DNA of 64,000 nt, from the NCBI RefSeq assembly GCF_001653235.2, contig NW_019154050.1, positions 521,207 through 585,206 of the forward strand, read 5' to 3'. The notes beneath the pieces are model-generated. The model saw only the letters and a list, made by a program, of their open reading frames with translations. It made no database searches and had not been told where the DNA came from. This document shows, piece after piece, positions 31,605 to 41,758 of this stretch. The stretch is from Pochonia chlamydosporia 170 (Eukaryota > Ascomycota > Sordariomycetes > Hypocreales > Clavicipitaceae). A program made the position numbers and the translations under genes. Numbering within the stretch: position 1 is the first letter of the stretch; every line of letters begins with the position of its first letter.

Positions 31605-33173
31605 ATGGTGCGAACCCGAGCACAAACACACGCTGGGCGAGATATTCATGGTGACACGAGTCCACGTCCCAAAGGCTCGATCCTCACCGACATTACAACG
31701 CCAGCGCGCAAAGAACCAGATTGCGGAAGGAAGGGCAACAAAAGGAAGCGCCAAGACGACCGACAAAAGAGTACGAGCAAGAGGACGAAGTTACGGGATT
31801 CAGGCCAAGCACCCGCAACAGACCACGAGAGAGCAATTGCCGAACAACAAGTTGGCCGAAAGGGGCGAAGCGAGGACGAGCAAGGGATTGTGGATTGTTC
31901 ACCCGCGTGTTTACGTTCGACTGACAATAAAGCCAATCCAATCGCTTCCTGGGTAGAGAGTAATAACTGGCCTGAATCTTTCTTCGACCGCAACATGGAT
32001 CGTGTTCTAGCGAGAAAGAAGTCAGCGTCATCACTTCGGGGACGAAGTCGCAAGCGATCGCAACCTGGCTCTGCAAGCTCCGTAACCCCAAGTGATCAAA
32101 AACCGAGAGAAGAAAAGAGTGCCCGTTATCGCGACGTTCGTTACAAGGAAGAATTGAAGGATAACAAAAGTTACATGAAAGACTCGGATTTAGGAATTTC
32201 CGACGAAAGCAAAAAGCTAATTAAGAGACTACTACACTCCGAGCAGAAACCCCCGCGAGACACGTCGTTTAGCGACACTTTATTCTCCAGGACATGCCAG
32301 AGCGTAGTGGATAGGAATGAAACCCGGATTAATCGCGATATCACACCAGAGCTTGTCCCTTCCGCTGAAAAACTCGCACATCGCGGCGTACACAAGCTGG
32401 CATGTCTTCTTGAAAGCACAAATGAAGGTTGGAGCAATTCGGTTCCCTTGACAAATCCCCGCCCTCAGCCAGATTACTCCGTTGGTTTCAAGCGAGAGGC
32501 ATTTTCCAGTGGCCAGCTTGAGAAAATGGCGCCGATGATTGGCAACAGGATAGCCGGAGATCAATCGAAGATTATGGCAACCTACCTGATTTACTTCCCA
32601 TTTTTGTCATGCGAAGTGAAATGTGGCTCTACATCTCTTGATGAAGCAGACCGGCAGAACGCTCATACGGCAACATTGGCCGTACGAGGCGTTGTTGAAT
32701 TGTTCCTTGTGGTGAAGCGGGAGCATGAGATAGATCGCAAGATACTGGCCTTTTCGGTATCACACGATCACCGACAAGTACGACTTTACGGCCATTATGC
32801 CGATTTTACGGGTGGAGAGGCAAAATATTATCGTCATACAATCCGCACATTCGACTTCACAGAGCTTGATGGCAAGGAGAAGTTCACGTCATATCGTTTT
32901 ATCAAGAACGTATATGAAATATGGATGCCGGGTCATTTTTCACTGATCTGTTCCGCAATTGACCAGCTACCTGCTTATCCTAGTCTCGATGTCGCCTCGC
33001 TTCATGAGTCAGATCTTTCCCGCGATCTTGAGGGCTACAACCTGTCACAGTCACAATCGGAGATCGACCCTACCAACGAGCTGGAGAACTGTCAGGTAGA
33101 TGCCACTCCAAACACCTCCTTCACCGTTGCGGGTCCGGCCAAAAAGCAAAGACGGCGCAGTGCAAAGGGGTAG
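31605..33173 (+). CDS. DUF7924-type protein (PD-(D/E)XK-like C-terminal domain)
   Basis: Intronless 522-aa ORF. The first 250 residues are basic and disordered (RKRQDD, KRTKLR, RSRKRSQ), a likely nuclear signal. The C-terminal domain carries PDYSVGFKREAFSSGQLEK, YFPFLSCEVKCG, DRQNAHTATLAVRGVVELF, FSVSHDHRQVRLYGHYA, FDFTELDGKEKFTSYRF and NVYEIWMP. This is the fungal DUF7924 pattern. The spaced D and ExK (PDYS ... EVKCG) fit a PD-(D/E)XK nuclease-like core; catalytic activity is unproven. Ends with a basic QRRRSAKG tail. Next to LINE remnants on its 5' side. Intact. Confidence 0.82.
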   Translation: MVRTRAQTHAGRDIHGDTSPRPKGSILTDITTPARKEPDCGRKGNKRKRQDDRQKSTSKRTKLRDSGQAPATDHERAIAEQQVGRKGRSEDEQGIVDCSPACLRSTDNKANPIASWVESNNWPESFFDRNMDRVLARKKSASSLRGRSRKRSQPGSASSVTPSDQKPREEKSARYRDVRYKEELKDNKSYMKDSDLGISDESKKLIKRLLHSEQKPPRDTSFSDTLFSRTCQSVVDRNETRINRDITPELVPSAEKLAHRGVHKLACLLESTNEGWSNSVPLTNPRPQPDYSVGFKREAFSSGQLEKMAPMIGNRIAGDQSKIMATYLIYFPFLSCEVKCGSTSLDEADRQNAHTATLAVRGVVELFLVVKREHEIDRKILAFSVSHDHRQVRLYGHYADFTGGEAKYYRHTIRTFDFTELDGKEKFTSYRFIKNVYEIWMPGHFSLICSAIDQLPAYPSLDVASLHESDLSRDLEGYNLSQSQSEIDPTNELENCQVDATPNTSFTVAGPAKKQRRRSAKG

Positions 33174-33893
33174 TGCCAGCATATGATGTGCTCGAATTAA
33201 TGGTACTAGCCGGCCTTTCTAGCTTAGGTCTTACCCATCGAGAGATGAATTGCATTTAACGACTACACATACACACAAAACCTGTGCTTTATCAGCCTTC
33301 CTCTCAAAGACAAATAGCATGGCCTTAAGATAGTGATACAAATTTGCTAGGCAAAGGCCCGTTGCGCAAACTCGACGAACTTTGCCTGCACCGTGCCTCA
33401 TGAGGCGCAGGTGGCTGTCACTGTGGTGCTGCAAACACTTTGGCATGTGCGGAAATGGCATTGGCTGTGTCATGGAGGCCGAAAGCGTCCTAAGGAATGC
33501 GATCGTCACTTCAGAGCACTCGGTCATTCACTGATCTGTTGGATATGATCTCATCTGTTGGCTTTGGGTAAAGTATATGGATGGCCCTGGCAGGTATTTC
33601 CTGGCCGCAAATGAGCTAATGAGATATGTTTTGATGCACTCGAACTTAGTGATGGGGCTGTGTGTTACATTAAATTACGTTCTATGTTGGCTGATCCAAG
33701 CTTTCGTCATTTCGCAATCTCCCACACGTTATATAAAATTGGCTATCGAGGACAAGTAGCCCCTTCGCTGCACTCCTCAAGTCGGAGGACTTCTCTTAAC
33801 CTGCTTTTGCTGTCGCTAATGGGCCTGCTTGCCAACAATAGGCTGGAGATGTTATGTGTGCACATGAGGGCATTGCTATGAAGTAAATGCCTT
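33174..33893. other. Convergent intergenic region, nothing recognised
   Basis: 720 bp between converging genes. Short frames on both strands without domains. Confidence 0.35.
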
Positions 33894-35042
33894 CTAATAT
33901 TTGATTGTAGGTGTCTTAGCCAGTCTCAAGACAAACTCATACACCCCAAGTGTGATTACTGCCGACGGAACAGAGCGTACAAGATGTGGTGTCAGACCGC
34001 CGTAAAATCCACGCCAGCCCTCTGTCTGCCATATTATTCGAAAACACTGCAGGAGACCAGAATATGCTTGCTGTCCGTTCTCTACCGGTGCTTGACGCAA
34101 TCGCGTTCTTACAACCTATCAAAAATTAGCTTACATTAAGTGGCAGATATTAGGCGCAATACTTCGTGAGGATACGTCACTAGAACAGCGGCTACTTTAG
34201 CACATCCGGCGGCGCCACTTGTACTGGCCCAGCTGGCTACTTCGCCGAGGGCCGGTGCATCTGTAGTTCTGATCCTGGCCAGCGATTTATGGAAGACTGT
34301 TTTAAGCCGCTCATATATCACAAGATGAATGACCGTTTCAGCTGTGCCCAAGTAGCTGGCCGTCAGCCCTCGGTAGAGCCCTTGTATGCCTTCAGACCGA
34401 ACGACTTGCCGTATGCAATCCAAGCTGCCCCTATATCGACGCATTAAAGAACCTTCGTGTGATTGAGCCATATCAAGTTGCAATCTCGTCTTCACGAGCC
34501 AAATTGGGTTCGTTACCGTTGCAGTTGCTAGGCCTGCGGCGACAGCTCCCAATGCATGTACAATGGGTTCGTCAGGCCCAAAGCCTAGATACCGAACACC
34601 GAGCTGTTTGCAGTTGCCGTAGACATAGAACTTCACGGCGGTTGCAGGGACAACGCCGGCTAGGCTTGGCCCAAGGCCGCGGAACAAGCCATGCCAACCC
34701 TCGCGGCCCCTAATTGTGCCCATGGTACGGAACGTGTCATAAACATGATGAAGGGGGGTTTTAAACGAACGAAGCCCAGATCTCGAGTCGCGTAGGCTAG
34801 TGGAAGGAGAGGAATATAGATCTGACTGAAGTCGAGTTCTTAAGACGTCAAGAGGAGAAGTAATGGTGGCCGTCACCATGCCTCCACTCCTGGGAATATG
34901 TCAGTCTGCAGCCTTCATATCAGAGCTCTGAAAGATCTTACGCGCCGGCGAGTAGATGCACCCAAGGCTGTACCTGAGGCTTCTTTGTCTCATTTACCGC
35001 AAGTTGCGGCAGATGAGTAGGCTCCTGGGTACTCACCACCAT
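33894..35042 (-). CDS. RIM2: Mitochondrial pyrimidine nucleotide carrier, RIM2-type
   Basis: Three exons (35042-34942, 34889-34163, 34115-33894) with introns of 52 and 47 bp give 349 aa in one frame. Three carrier repeats are visible with signatures SPLDVLRTRL, NPIWLVKTRLQLD and YPHEVVRTRL. The last is complete only after splicing. WVHLLAGASGGM precedes the first and GWRGFYGGLTPHLVRSVPS closes the third. The second signature (PIWLVKTRLQLD) and the insert-bearing first repeat point to the RIM2/SLC25A33-36 group, which exchanges pyrimidine nucleotides across the inner mitochondrial membrane. Housekeeping gene, intact. Confidence 0.92.
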
Positions 35043-35311
35043 GATCCTACGATGTCTGGAATTGCAGAGCGGCAGTGGATATTTGCGGCAGAAGATTCAC
35101 CAACGGGGCGGCTCGGCAAAATTAATTTCCGCAAAGAAGAAAGACTGGGAAGTGGGGATTATATACACTACACAATGCAACTAGTATGAGAACATCGATT
35201 TTGCCAACCTTTGTAGAAGCAACCGTGCCAGCCCTCATTAAAAAAAACCACGTTAGTGGAAAAAAAGAGTGTCATGGCTATGGCTGAACTACTTGTGCTT
35301 ATGGATCCTGA

Positions 35312-35467
35312 TCATTTCGCACCTGATCCGTTACAGGATGAACAAGTCGTTTCGCCAGTTGCACCACAGCTAAAACACGTGTATGGTTCGCTAGAGGTGG
35401 CACCAGTACCCCCACACCCTCCACACCTCTCCTTACCAGTTCCACCGCAGGACGTGCACTTCGCCAT
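35312..35467 (-). CDS. 51-aa protein made only of four DnaJ-type CxxCxGxG zinc motifs
   Basis: ATG at 35467, stop at 35312, 51 aa. Cys pairs at 4/7, 15/18, 31/34 and 42/45, each followed by a Gly-x-x-Gly-like tail (CGGTG, CGGTG, CGATG, CNGSG). This is the full set of ligands of the two-zinc cysteine-rich domain of type I J-proteins, with no J domain or substrate domain. A putative 59-bp intron in the 5' leader (35483-35541: GTAACA donor, GCTAAC branch, GTGCAG acceptor) supports a real transcript. Such minimal domains occur in some chaperone-like and redox proteins; the role here is unknown. Confidence 0.72.
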   Translation of the reverse strand: MAKCTSCGGTGKERCGGCGGTGATSSEPYTCFSCGATGETTCSSCNGSGAK

Positions 35468-36158
35468 AATAGGTGCTTTGATCTGCACAGAAAACAGTTA
35501 CCTTTGATAGACAACAGAAAATGGATGTTAGCATTTGTTACCTTGAGATCTAGTTTCGTGCTATATGAAGCTGAAGATGAAGGTTTCGATTGAGAGTGAA
35601 TGCATCTTGAACTTTCTTCCCCGGAGTCAACCTCATTTAAATGTTTAAGAAAAGCTTTGTTGTGTGAAGGTGCGGTAGCATAGGTGGGAGGTTGCGCATT
35701 GCAAATTCAGCTGGTAACCTAGCGCACTCAACACCTGTGCACCAAGAAAACAAGCTGGGCATTTGTACGCACAAATCCGGGCGTTGAGTACGCCTTGCAA
35801 AGTGCAACGGTTTGCATGAACCTGCGGCTGGCGGGGGATAACTCACGGGATGTCAATTACTAAAGCGTGCAGCTGCGCAAAAAAGTGCGCACAACACTGG
35901 GCACTGTGGCGTGCGCAAGACTACGCGTCGATTCAGCTTAAGAGTGCGCACCGTCCTTAGTAGTCTCATGCAGGCAATTTTTAGGCAGTTTTGAAAAAAG
36001 CAAACCGTGCGTAAATCAAGGCATTTTCTGCGCGTACATCTGAGCACATGAGTAGTCAACACCCATGCTTGCAAACAGCACTTCCGTGATGAGCGGAGCT
36101 CTCGACTGAACTCGTCCCTCACGATCATTAAACAAACTGCTCTTGAACCAGTACGATC
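35468..36158. other. Intergenic region with a TGCGCA cluster
   Basis: Besides the leader of the zinc protein, it holds four copies of the palindrome TGCGCA between about 35872 and 35970 and a TGCGCGT near 36030. Frames here are short and unrecognised. Promoter region for both divergent genes. Confidence 0.35.
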
Positions 36159-37140
36159 ATGGACAGATGTCAGGATGAATGCGCTGTCTGCTTGCTAGAT
36201 GAGATTCGTGAGCGAACTTCCATATTTCAGGTATGCAAATTGTCGACGTGATTTATTATCGTTTGAATTGTTGTCTAACGCATCAAGGCTAGCGGGAGGT
36301 CTCAACACTGTATTCACGCCTTCAGCGACGTCTCAAACATCATGAACTGGAGACCGTGCATGCCAATGTGAAGGGCCAAATACGTCAAAAAGAGAATGGA
36401 ATTAGCAACAGAAGTGCAGCGAATCGCGTATTGCATGTTTGTCCCTCTGATGATTGCAACGGACCAGACTCTTCATTTGATCGGCTCCATGACCTCATCC
36501 GACATTATGGAAAACGTAGGTGACCGTAACCCAATTCAGACAACTTTGTATAACAGTACCTATCCTAGATTGCTCTTGCGAGGAGGAATGCGTACGCTGC
36601 CACAAGGAATTTTTCAGAATGAATCAATTTTGGCAACACAAATGCGCTCTCAAAAACCCGACGAATGAGGTAAAGCAACAGATAAAAGAGATGCGGATGA
36701 AGGCCGGAAATGAACTTGAGAAGGCTATAAAGTTAACAAAGAGAACTTCTACTGCGAAAAACACAGATTTTCCTCCCGCAAAAAGGCAGCGAGCGGCAGA
36801 CTCGAGTGTGTCACTCGCCAGCGATATTATTCAACCTCTCCCGAAATCTTTGGATGGGCAAGATCTACTGCAGTCAATTGACGCAGGCTTTGCTAATCAA
36901 ACTCTATCGGCAAGTCTGACGCCAAACTGGCCTGAGCGGGCAGAGCATGAACATGCTCCTATCTGGTCTGTACCTCCGTCAGTGTATAATCAACATGGAG
37001 GTGGAAACGAAATATCTACTCCGTTGTGGCCGCTACCTACAATATCTGGAAGCTGCGTCGCGAGTATGCCTTTTACAGAAAGCACTGCCCTTCCCGTACG
37101 TTTGGACACTGCACAGACGAGCCAACTTCTAGGGCCTTGA
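36159..37140 (+). CDS. C2H2-like zinc-finger protein
   Basis: Three exons (36159-36230, 36293-36515, 36569-37140), introns 62 and 53 bp with TCTAAC and TAACAG-type branch signals, give 288 aa. N-terminal CQDECAVCLLDE is a CxxxxCxxC cluster. After splicing, VCPSDDCNG with LHDLIRHYGKH and CVRCHKEFFRMNQFWQHKC form two C2H2-like fingers. They are followed by basic KRTSTAKN and PPAKRQRAAD (nuclear signal) and a Ser/Pro/Asn-rich tail. Likely a DNA-binding or zinc-binding nuclear protein; not a family I can name. The histidine spacing completed only by splicing supports the model. Confidence 0.68.
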
Positions 37141-37323
37141 GTGCTCAGCAGAACGGATTGTCTTCAACTTTCTTTCGCACTTTCGCTGTCGTCTTGTCTG
37201 ACCATCGGTATTTGCACACCATAAGTGTTCGTAAATCCTTCGAGGATTTGAAACGCCAGCTTCGGGTGGAGAATCGCGCTGCGTCTCTATTAGCTTAGGA
37301 CAGTCTGTTAGGGTCATGAAATC

Positions 37324-37915
37324 TTACATTCCGCCTTTATCCATGCGAACAGAAATGGAGTCACAGCCGTTCATTTTCAGTGAAGCCCTAGTTATTTCCA
37401 GTAGCCCATTTGCGCTTAGGAAGCCTTTTAATTTTTTGGCATGAGATTTCTCATAAAATTCCATTCGTGAGCCAGTGCTCCAAACTTGTATAACCACACG
37501 TCCAGCCTCTTCTGGGGCCGTCGAGAAAGCAAAGGTATGTCCCGGGTCAGCACTGAATATTGAACTCGATTGTGGATTCGGATGCTTCAGATATGGTTCG
37601 AGTATCGGCCGAATACGCTGCGCATTAGTCAGAAATGTACTGAGAAATTTTCTTCCTGCCACATACCGCATCCCCGAACAAGTATCCCGTGAAGAACTTA
37701 AACCCCTCGTTGGTACCGGACAAACCCTGCGCATCCAAGGCGTTTACTATGGCTCCGACTGTGGCATCCTCTTGATAGAAAAGACCCTGTTCTTTGAAGA
37801 AACCTACAGAGTCGGTGGCAGCCACGACTTCAGACACCTTATGCGGTCCCCAGGCTCCGCCTTCTGATGGCTCCGAAGGCTCCATTAGTTGTGATATTCT
37901 GAGCATCGTCGTCAT
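37324..37915 (-). CDS. Hypothetical 180-aa protein
   Basis: Exons 37915-37667 and 37617-37324 with a 49-bp intron (GTATGT donor, CTGACTAAT branch, GCGCAG acceptor) read in phase. Segments such as KVSEVVAATDSVGFFKEQG and ILEPYLKHPNPQ and RVVIQVWSTGSRMEFYEKS look like a folded globular protein. No family recognised. An ATG three codons downstream is an alternative start. Confidence 0.6.
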
Positions 37916-38243
37916 GTTGGGAGTAGGTCAGAAGTGCTGGTTCTCAGGTGGGGGCGGGGCAGGACTTGGCCACGACGGCAGAGTGATTTTCCGAATTTTC
38001 GCCTTTTGAGGGGCATACCCAATTAGACATTTTTGGGATACACTCAAACCTTTAATGCATTGCAATAGGTGCCTAATCACCAGTATCAAACAGCCCAGCG
38101 AACTGGAGAGGGAAAATAAAAGAGTCCAGCACCACCGCACACCACAGCACTCACTGGTATGCCCATCACTTTCTTTTGACTAGTATATACCTCGACTAAA
38201 GGCATCGTTGGTAGTTAAGAGTGAATCCGTATACCTGTTCAAA

Positions 38244-38330
38244 ATGGCTGTATGCCCGGTTTGTAAGGGCACTGGCGAAAGCGAGAAAGGCTTCATATGC
38301 GGACGATGCAATGGAGCAGGAGAAATTTGA
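38244..38330 (+). CDS. 28-aa microprotein with two DnaJ-type CxxCxGxG motifs
   Basis: ATG at 38244 in good context (CAAAATGG), stop at 38330. The chain holds CPVCKGTG at 4-11 and CGRCNGAG at 19-26 and almost nothing else, enough ligands for one zinc ion. It is half the size of the four-motif protein at 35312-35467, 2.8 kb away. Two such motif sets in one window are unlikely to be chance. Upstream exons could exist but none was found. Confidence 0.55.
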   Translation: MAVCPVCKGTGESEKGFICGRCNGAGEI

Positions 38331-39718
38331 CTCGCATTGCATTTGCAACGGTCGACTGCAGACTCTCGGGCGCCGAGTCACTTGTTTCGGCATGGCTAGC
38401 TGAACCTGGTTACATATTGTAGACTGTCGTACAAACTGTCAATAGAGATTATCTTTGCTTTCACCGTAATGGCCGTATCTCATCAGTATCACAGTGCAAG
38501 TGACGCATGTGACGACATTTACCGACCTGCGGGATTCATCAGAAGGTGGAGATCCATGCATGTCTGAAACGATGCCTGAAATGGGCGCATTTGCGCGCAC
38601 GACTTTAAAATGCGCGCAGGCATACTCTAGTGCGCACCGACAAAGGCTACGCACAGATAGCCAAAAGTTCGAGCATTGCTCGTAGCCATATAATATAGCA
38701 GTGATGAACACACATGCTCTCCGCGATGACTGATGGTTCGACAGAGCGCTTTCGAAATTGCCGGCCATGGCCACCGCACAGATACACATAAATGCGCACT
38801 TGGGTGACACGCGCACTTCTTGTTTGAGTGCGCAATGACTTCATGAGACGTGCGAGAGCAAGTCGCCTGCTCCAATAGCCGTCCTGCCCACTTCAAGTGA
38901 GCTGTGTTAATCGTACTGCGGAGCATGGTTCTACGACGAGAAACCTCAGCCCGCCGTAGTACTTGCGATCTTAGTTCTCGGAAACAGATTGTGGGTAGGA
39001 CATGTACTTTTTCGACTTTGTCGACGATGAATGGGTGCAACCTCTTATGATGTGGCTTGCAGATGAGCTTGTTGCTTCTTGCGTTGATGGTCGACGGCTC
39101 AAAGGTCTCGGCCACTGTCTCGCTGGTCAAGGTGCCGAGATCATGACGAACATGTAATATCGCAACCCTGTTACCCATTTCCGGCGACATGAACACTGTC
39201 GCATGTAACCTGCATGTTAAACCATTTAGAAGTGGTATGCAAGTCAGTTCAGTGGGCGCTCACTCTTGCCTACTTGTAATGATCACCTTGGATATTCCCT
39301 TTCTGGTCACATTATTCTCCCTCTAACCCACTGGATGCCTGATTCTTCAATGATGTACCTCGTTGGTTCTGTGTTTCCTATTTGCGAGAGAAGCAGCATT
39401 GTTTCAACTAGATGATAGTCACACACAACCCAGACCATACGGTAGGACCTACAAGATTTGATTTGCAAGGGTTACGGCACAGTGATGGGGGTTGCAGAAG
39501 AGATGTTGGTTGGCATCAGAAAGGGAGTGTATCGATCAATATAGATCAGAACCAGCCTACAGCAACAAACTCTGATATCAAACCAATGTACAAGAGCACT
39601 TGGGGTAAGAGACAAGAATTGATCGGTATATAACGTCCAAGATTTCCGTTGAAGGTCTGTGAAGTTTTAGACAGAGGTCTTCCTACCAGTCTACATTGGC
39701 TCGTAACTATTCTTGAAA
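38331..39718. other. Intergenic stretch, no gene supported
   Basis: About 1.4 kb. A 189-codon minus frame (38627-39196) has no domain and unusual composition. A second cluster of TGCGCA/TGCGCG motifs lies at about 38585-38835. The right end is the promoter of the gene at 39719. Confidence 0.35.
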
Positions 39719-40486
39719 ATGGCTGAACGTCTTATACCCCAGTCTACGAGAGGTGAAGAAGAGTAAGCCAACATTGTGCCGTCATAAGTGTGAAGAAGTT
39801 TGCTGACAATAACAGGCAAGGCATTTCCCCAACGCCTCGCCCAGTTGGAAGCACTCTCCCTGCGCCCTTAGTTCAATCCAGCGAGACGGACTCATCTGGG
39901 CCATCGCGTACACATTACGAAGTAGCTGAAAATTTGGCACCACATACCAGGTATTTATGTGTGCTCTGCAGTGTATATACGTGGCTAAGAAGTACTAGGA
40001 CATCTTCAGCCTTACCATCTTGTGATTCAGAACTCCCGGATACGGCTGGGCCTATGGATTCTTCGACGGCCCGTACAGTGGTAGATCAAGTTGATATTTC
40101 AGACTCTGCGGGTGAGTTGTGACCAACTCCCCAGCCAGCTCGTCTCATACCGTCCCGTGGCACACCACAGCAGTATTCGGATCCATATAATTACAATACA
40201 GTCAGTCGATGCCCAATATTATTGCTAATTGTTTGTAGACCCAAGCGGTCCTCAGGGCACGCAACATGAACTGGGACATGTTACCCACACCGATGAATCC
40301 TACGAGCGGGAAGCCACAATCTCAAGCAGTCCTAACTCCTCTTTGTCTCCGGCTGGCAGCAGAAGCGGGACAGATGCAACGGAATTCGATGAAGGTGATG
40401 GACTACGTGGTATGAACGCTCATGACTGCTTGCCACCACTTTCGGACCATGACAAGGCAACTTGGGCGAAAGGGGGGCGCGGGTAA
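39719..40486 (+). CDS. Hypothetical 179-aa Ser/Asp-rich protein
   Basis: Four exons (39719-39762, 39816-39950, 39999-40111, 40239-40486); introns 53, 48 and 127 bp with good donor, branch (GCTAAG, GCTAAT) and acceptor signals, all phases agreeing. The middle intron is a multiple of three and could be retained. The protein is disordered (SSETDSSGPS, SSSPNSSLSPAGS). Its C-terminal GLRGMNAHDCLPPL resembles GMGMNAHDSLPPF near the end of the 744-aa protein at 41759-44045. Function unknown. Confidence 0.6.
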
Positions 40487-41193
40487 TAGTTTGATGTATC
40501 AACTTCGGGACACAGGGGATGGCTATGTCCACGGCTAAGTGCTCCAGTCACTCATTTTGCATTACACAATAGTATCGCAGCTTCACCCCGACAATTGACA
40601 GTACTCATACGCCAAGACCAAGCCGCTCATTCAAAGCAAGCACAGTATTCTATTGCCTGGGAAGTGACGGCAACTCTAAAACTGCCGCCTCACAGGGAGC
40701 AGTACTGCAATGAGTATTTAATTGGCGTAAACTCGCTCTTTTAGATAGTATTGCAATTGAACTTATTGTTTTCAATTCTGGCTGACAACTCTCATACCTG
40801 TGTAACGTAGTGGCACAGGCCGTGCCACTAGGTAGTGACTCATCTGCTAAAAAATGTCATAGTACATGTCTCAAACCAAATCAACAGATAGAAACACAAG
40901 AGTATCTGGTTGCCCGATTCACAGAGAATATTTTGCCCCGATTATTGTCAGTTAACCAATCAATGGTGCTATGAAATTATGGCTATGCATTGTTCAATAG
41001 CAAGGTAATACCCAGTGTTGCTTGACTGGTCCGTTCAAGTTTGGTGGGTGGACCCGGTTTTAGAGTCACGAGTTTGACGTGCATTACCACAATATCTTTT
41101 TCTTAGGCATCCACTGCCCAGAGCACCTCCTACGAAGATATAAAAGGCCAGTTCCGTGACAGGATTTCATAGACACACGATAATACAAACAAA
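40487..41193. other. Intergenic stretch with a short hairpin
   Basis: About 700 bp, AT-rich. A 9-bp perfect inverted repeat with a 5-base loop (TAGTGGCAC / GTGCCACTA) lies at 40808-40830. No gene. Right end is the promoter of 41194. Confidence 0.35.
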
Positions 41194-41732
41194 ATGGCTC
41201 AAGAAATTCGCTACAAACTCCTCAACCTTGAGCTGCCTCACGGCCTTCTGGGTAGCACCATTGACAACCTAGCTTCTCTACCCGCCACAAAACATGTGGA
41301 CCAGCGGGGTCGACAGGCATGGGTTTATTATGAAACAGTGCAGATTGGAAGATACACTGATGTACTCTTGAAAATGGTAGGCGAACACATTGCTTGTCAG
41401 TGGCACCGAACTAACAGGAACAGGATTCTTCTATCAATGATATTATTCGAGATCGAGGGTTGGAAGTTTGTCCCATCGAGAAAGGGCCGCGAGTTGTCCG
41501 TACCGGGGATGGCCCGGAGGATTTTCATGTTGCAAGCTCTAGTCATATTGTCATACTGACTCCGATGACACATGAGAACACGCAGATTCAAGTGGCAGGA
41601 GTCGGGGAGCCATTTTCGACAGAAACGTTTGTGACTGCTGGGAAACAGGATTGCTTGATGATATACCCGGAGACGAAATTCCGTCTCCGAGTTCCGTATT
41701 ACATGATGGATCGGACCGTACGCAAAGTTTAA
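41194..41732 (+). CDS. Hypothetical 165-aa protein
   Basis: Exons 41194-41376 and 41418-41732 over a short 41-bp intron (GTAGGC donor, ACTAAC branch, ACAG acceptor) in phase. The product starts MAQEIRYKLLNLELPHGLL and the second exon reads EQDSSINDIIRDRG, LEVCPIEKGPRVVRTGDGP, then strand-like SSHIVILTPMTHENTQIQV. A compact globular protein of unknown family. Its stop lies only 26 bp from that of the convergent 744-aa gene. Confidence 0.6.
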
Positions 41733-41758
41733 GAAATCGAAGTTGAAGCCTCTTATAT

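Noticed and set aside
31298..31606. 102-codon divergent frame overlapping the DUF7924 start
   Set aside because: Start codons would overlap on opposite strands; no motif. The DUF7924 gene is clearly real.
38627..39196. 189-codon minus-strand frame
   Set aside because: No recognisable domain and no supporting exon structure; overlaps the TGCGCA cluster.
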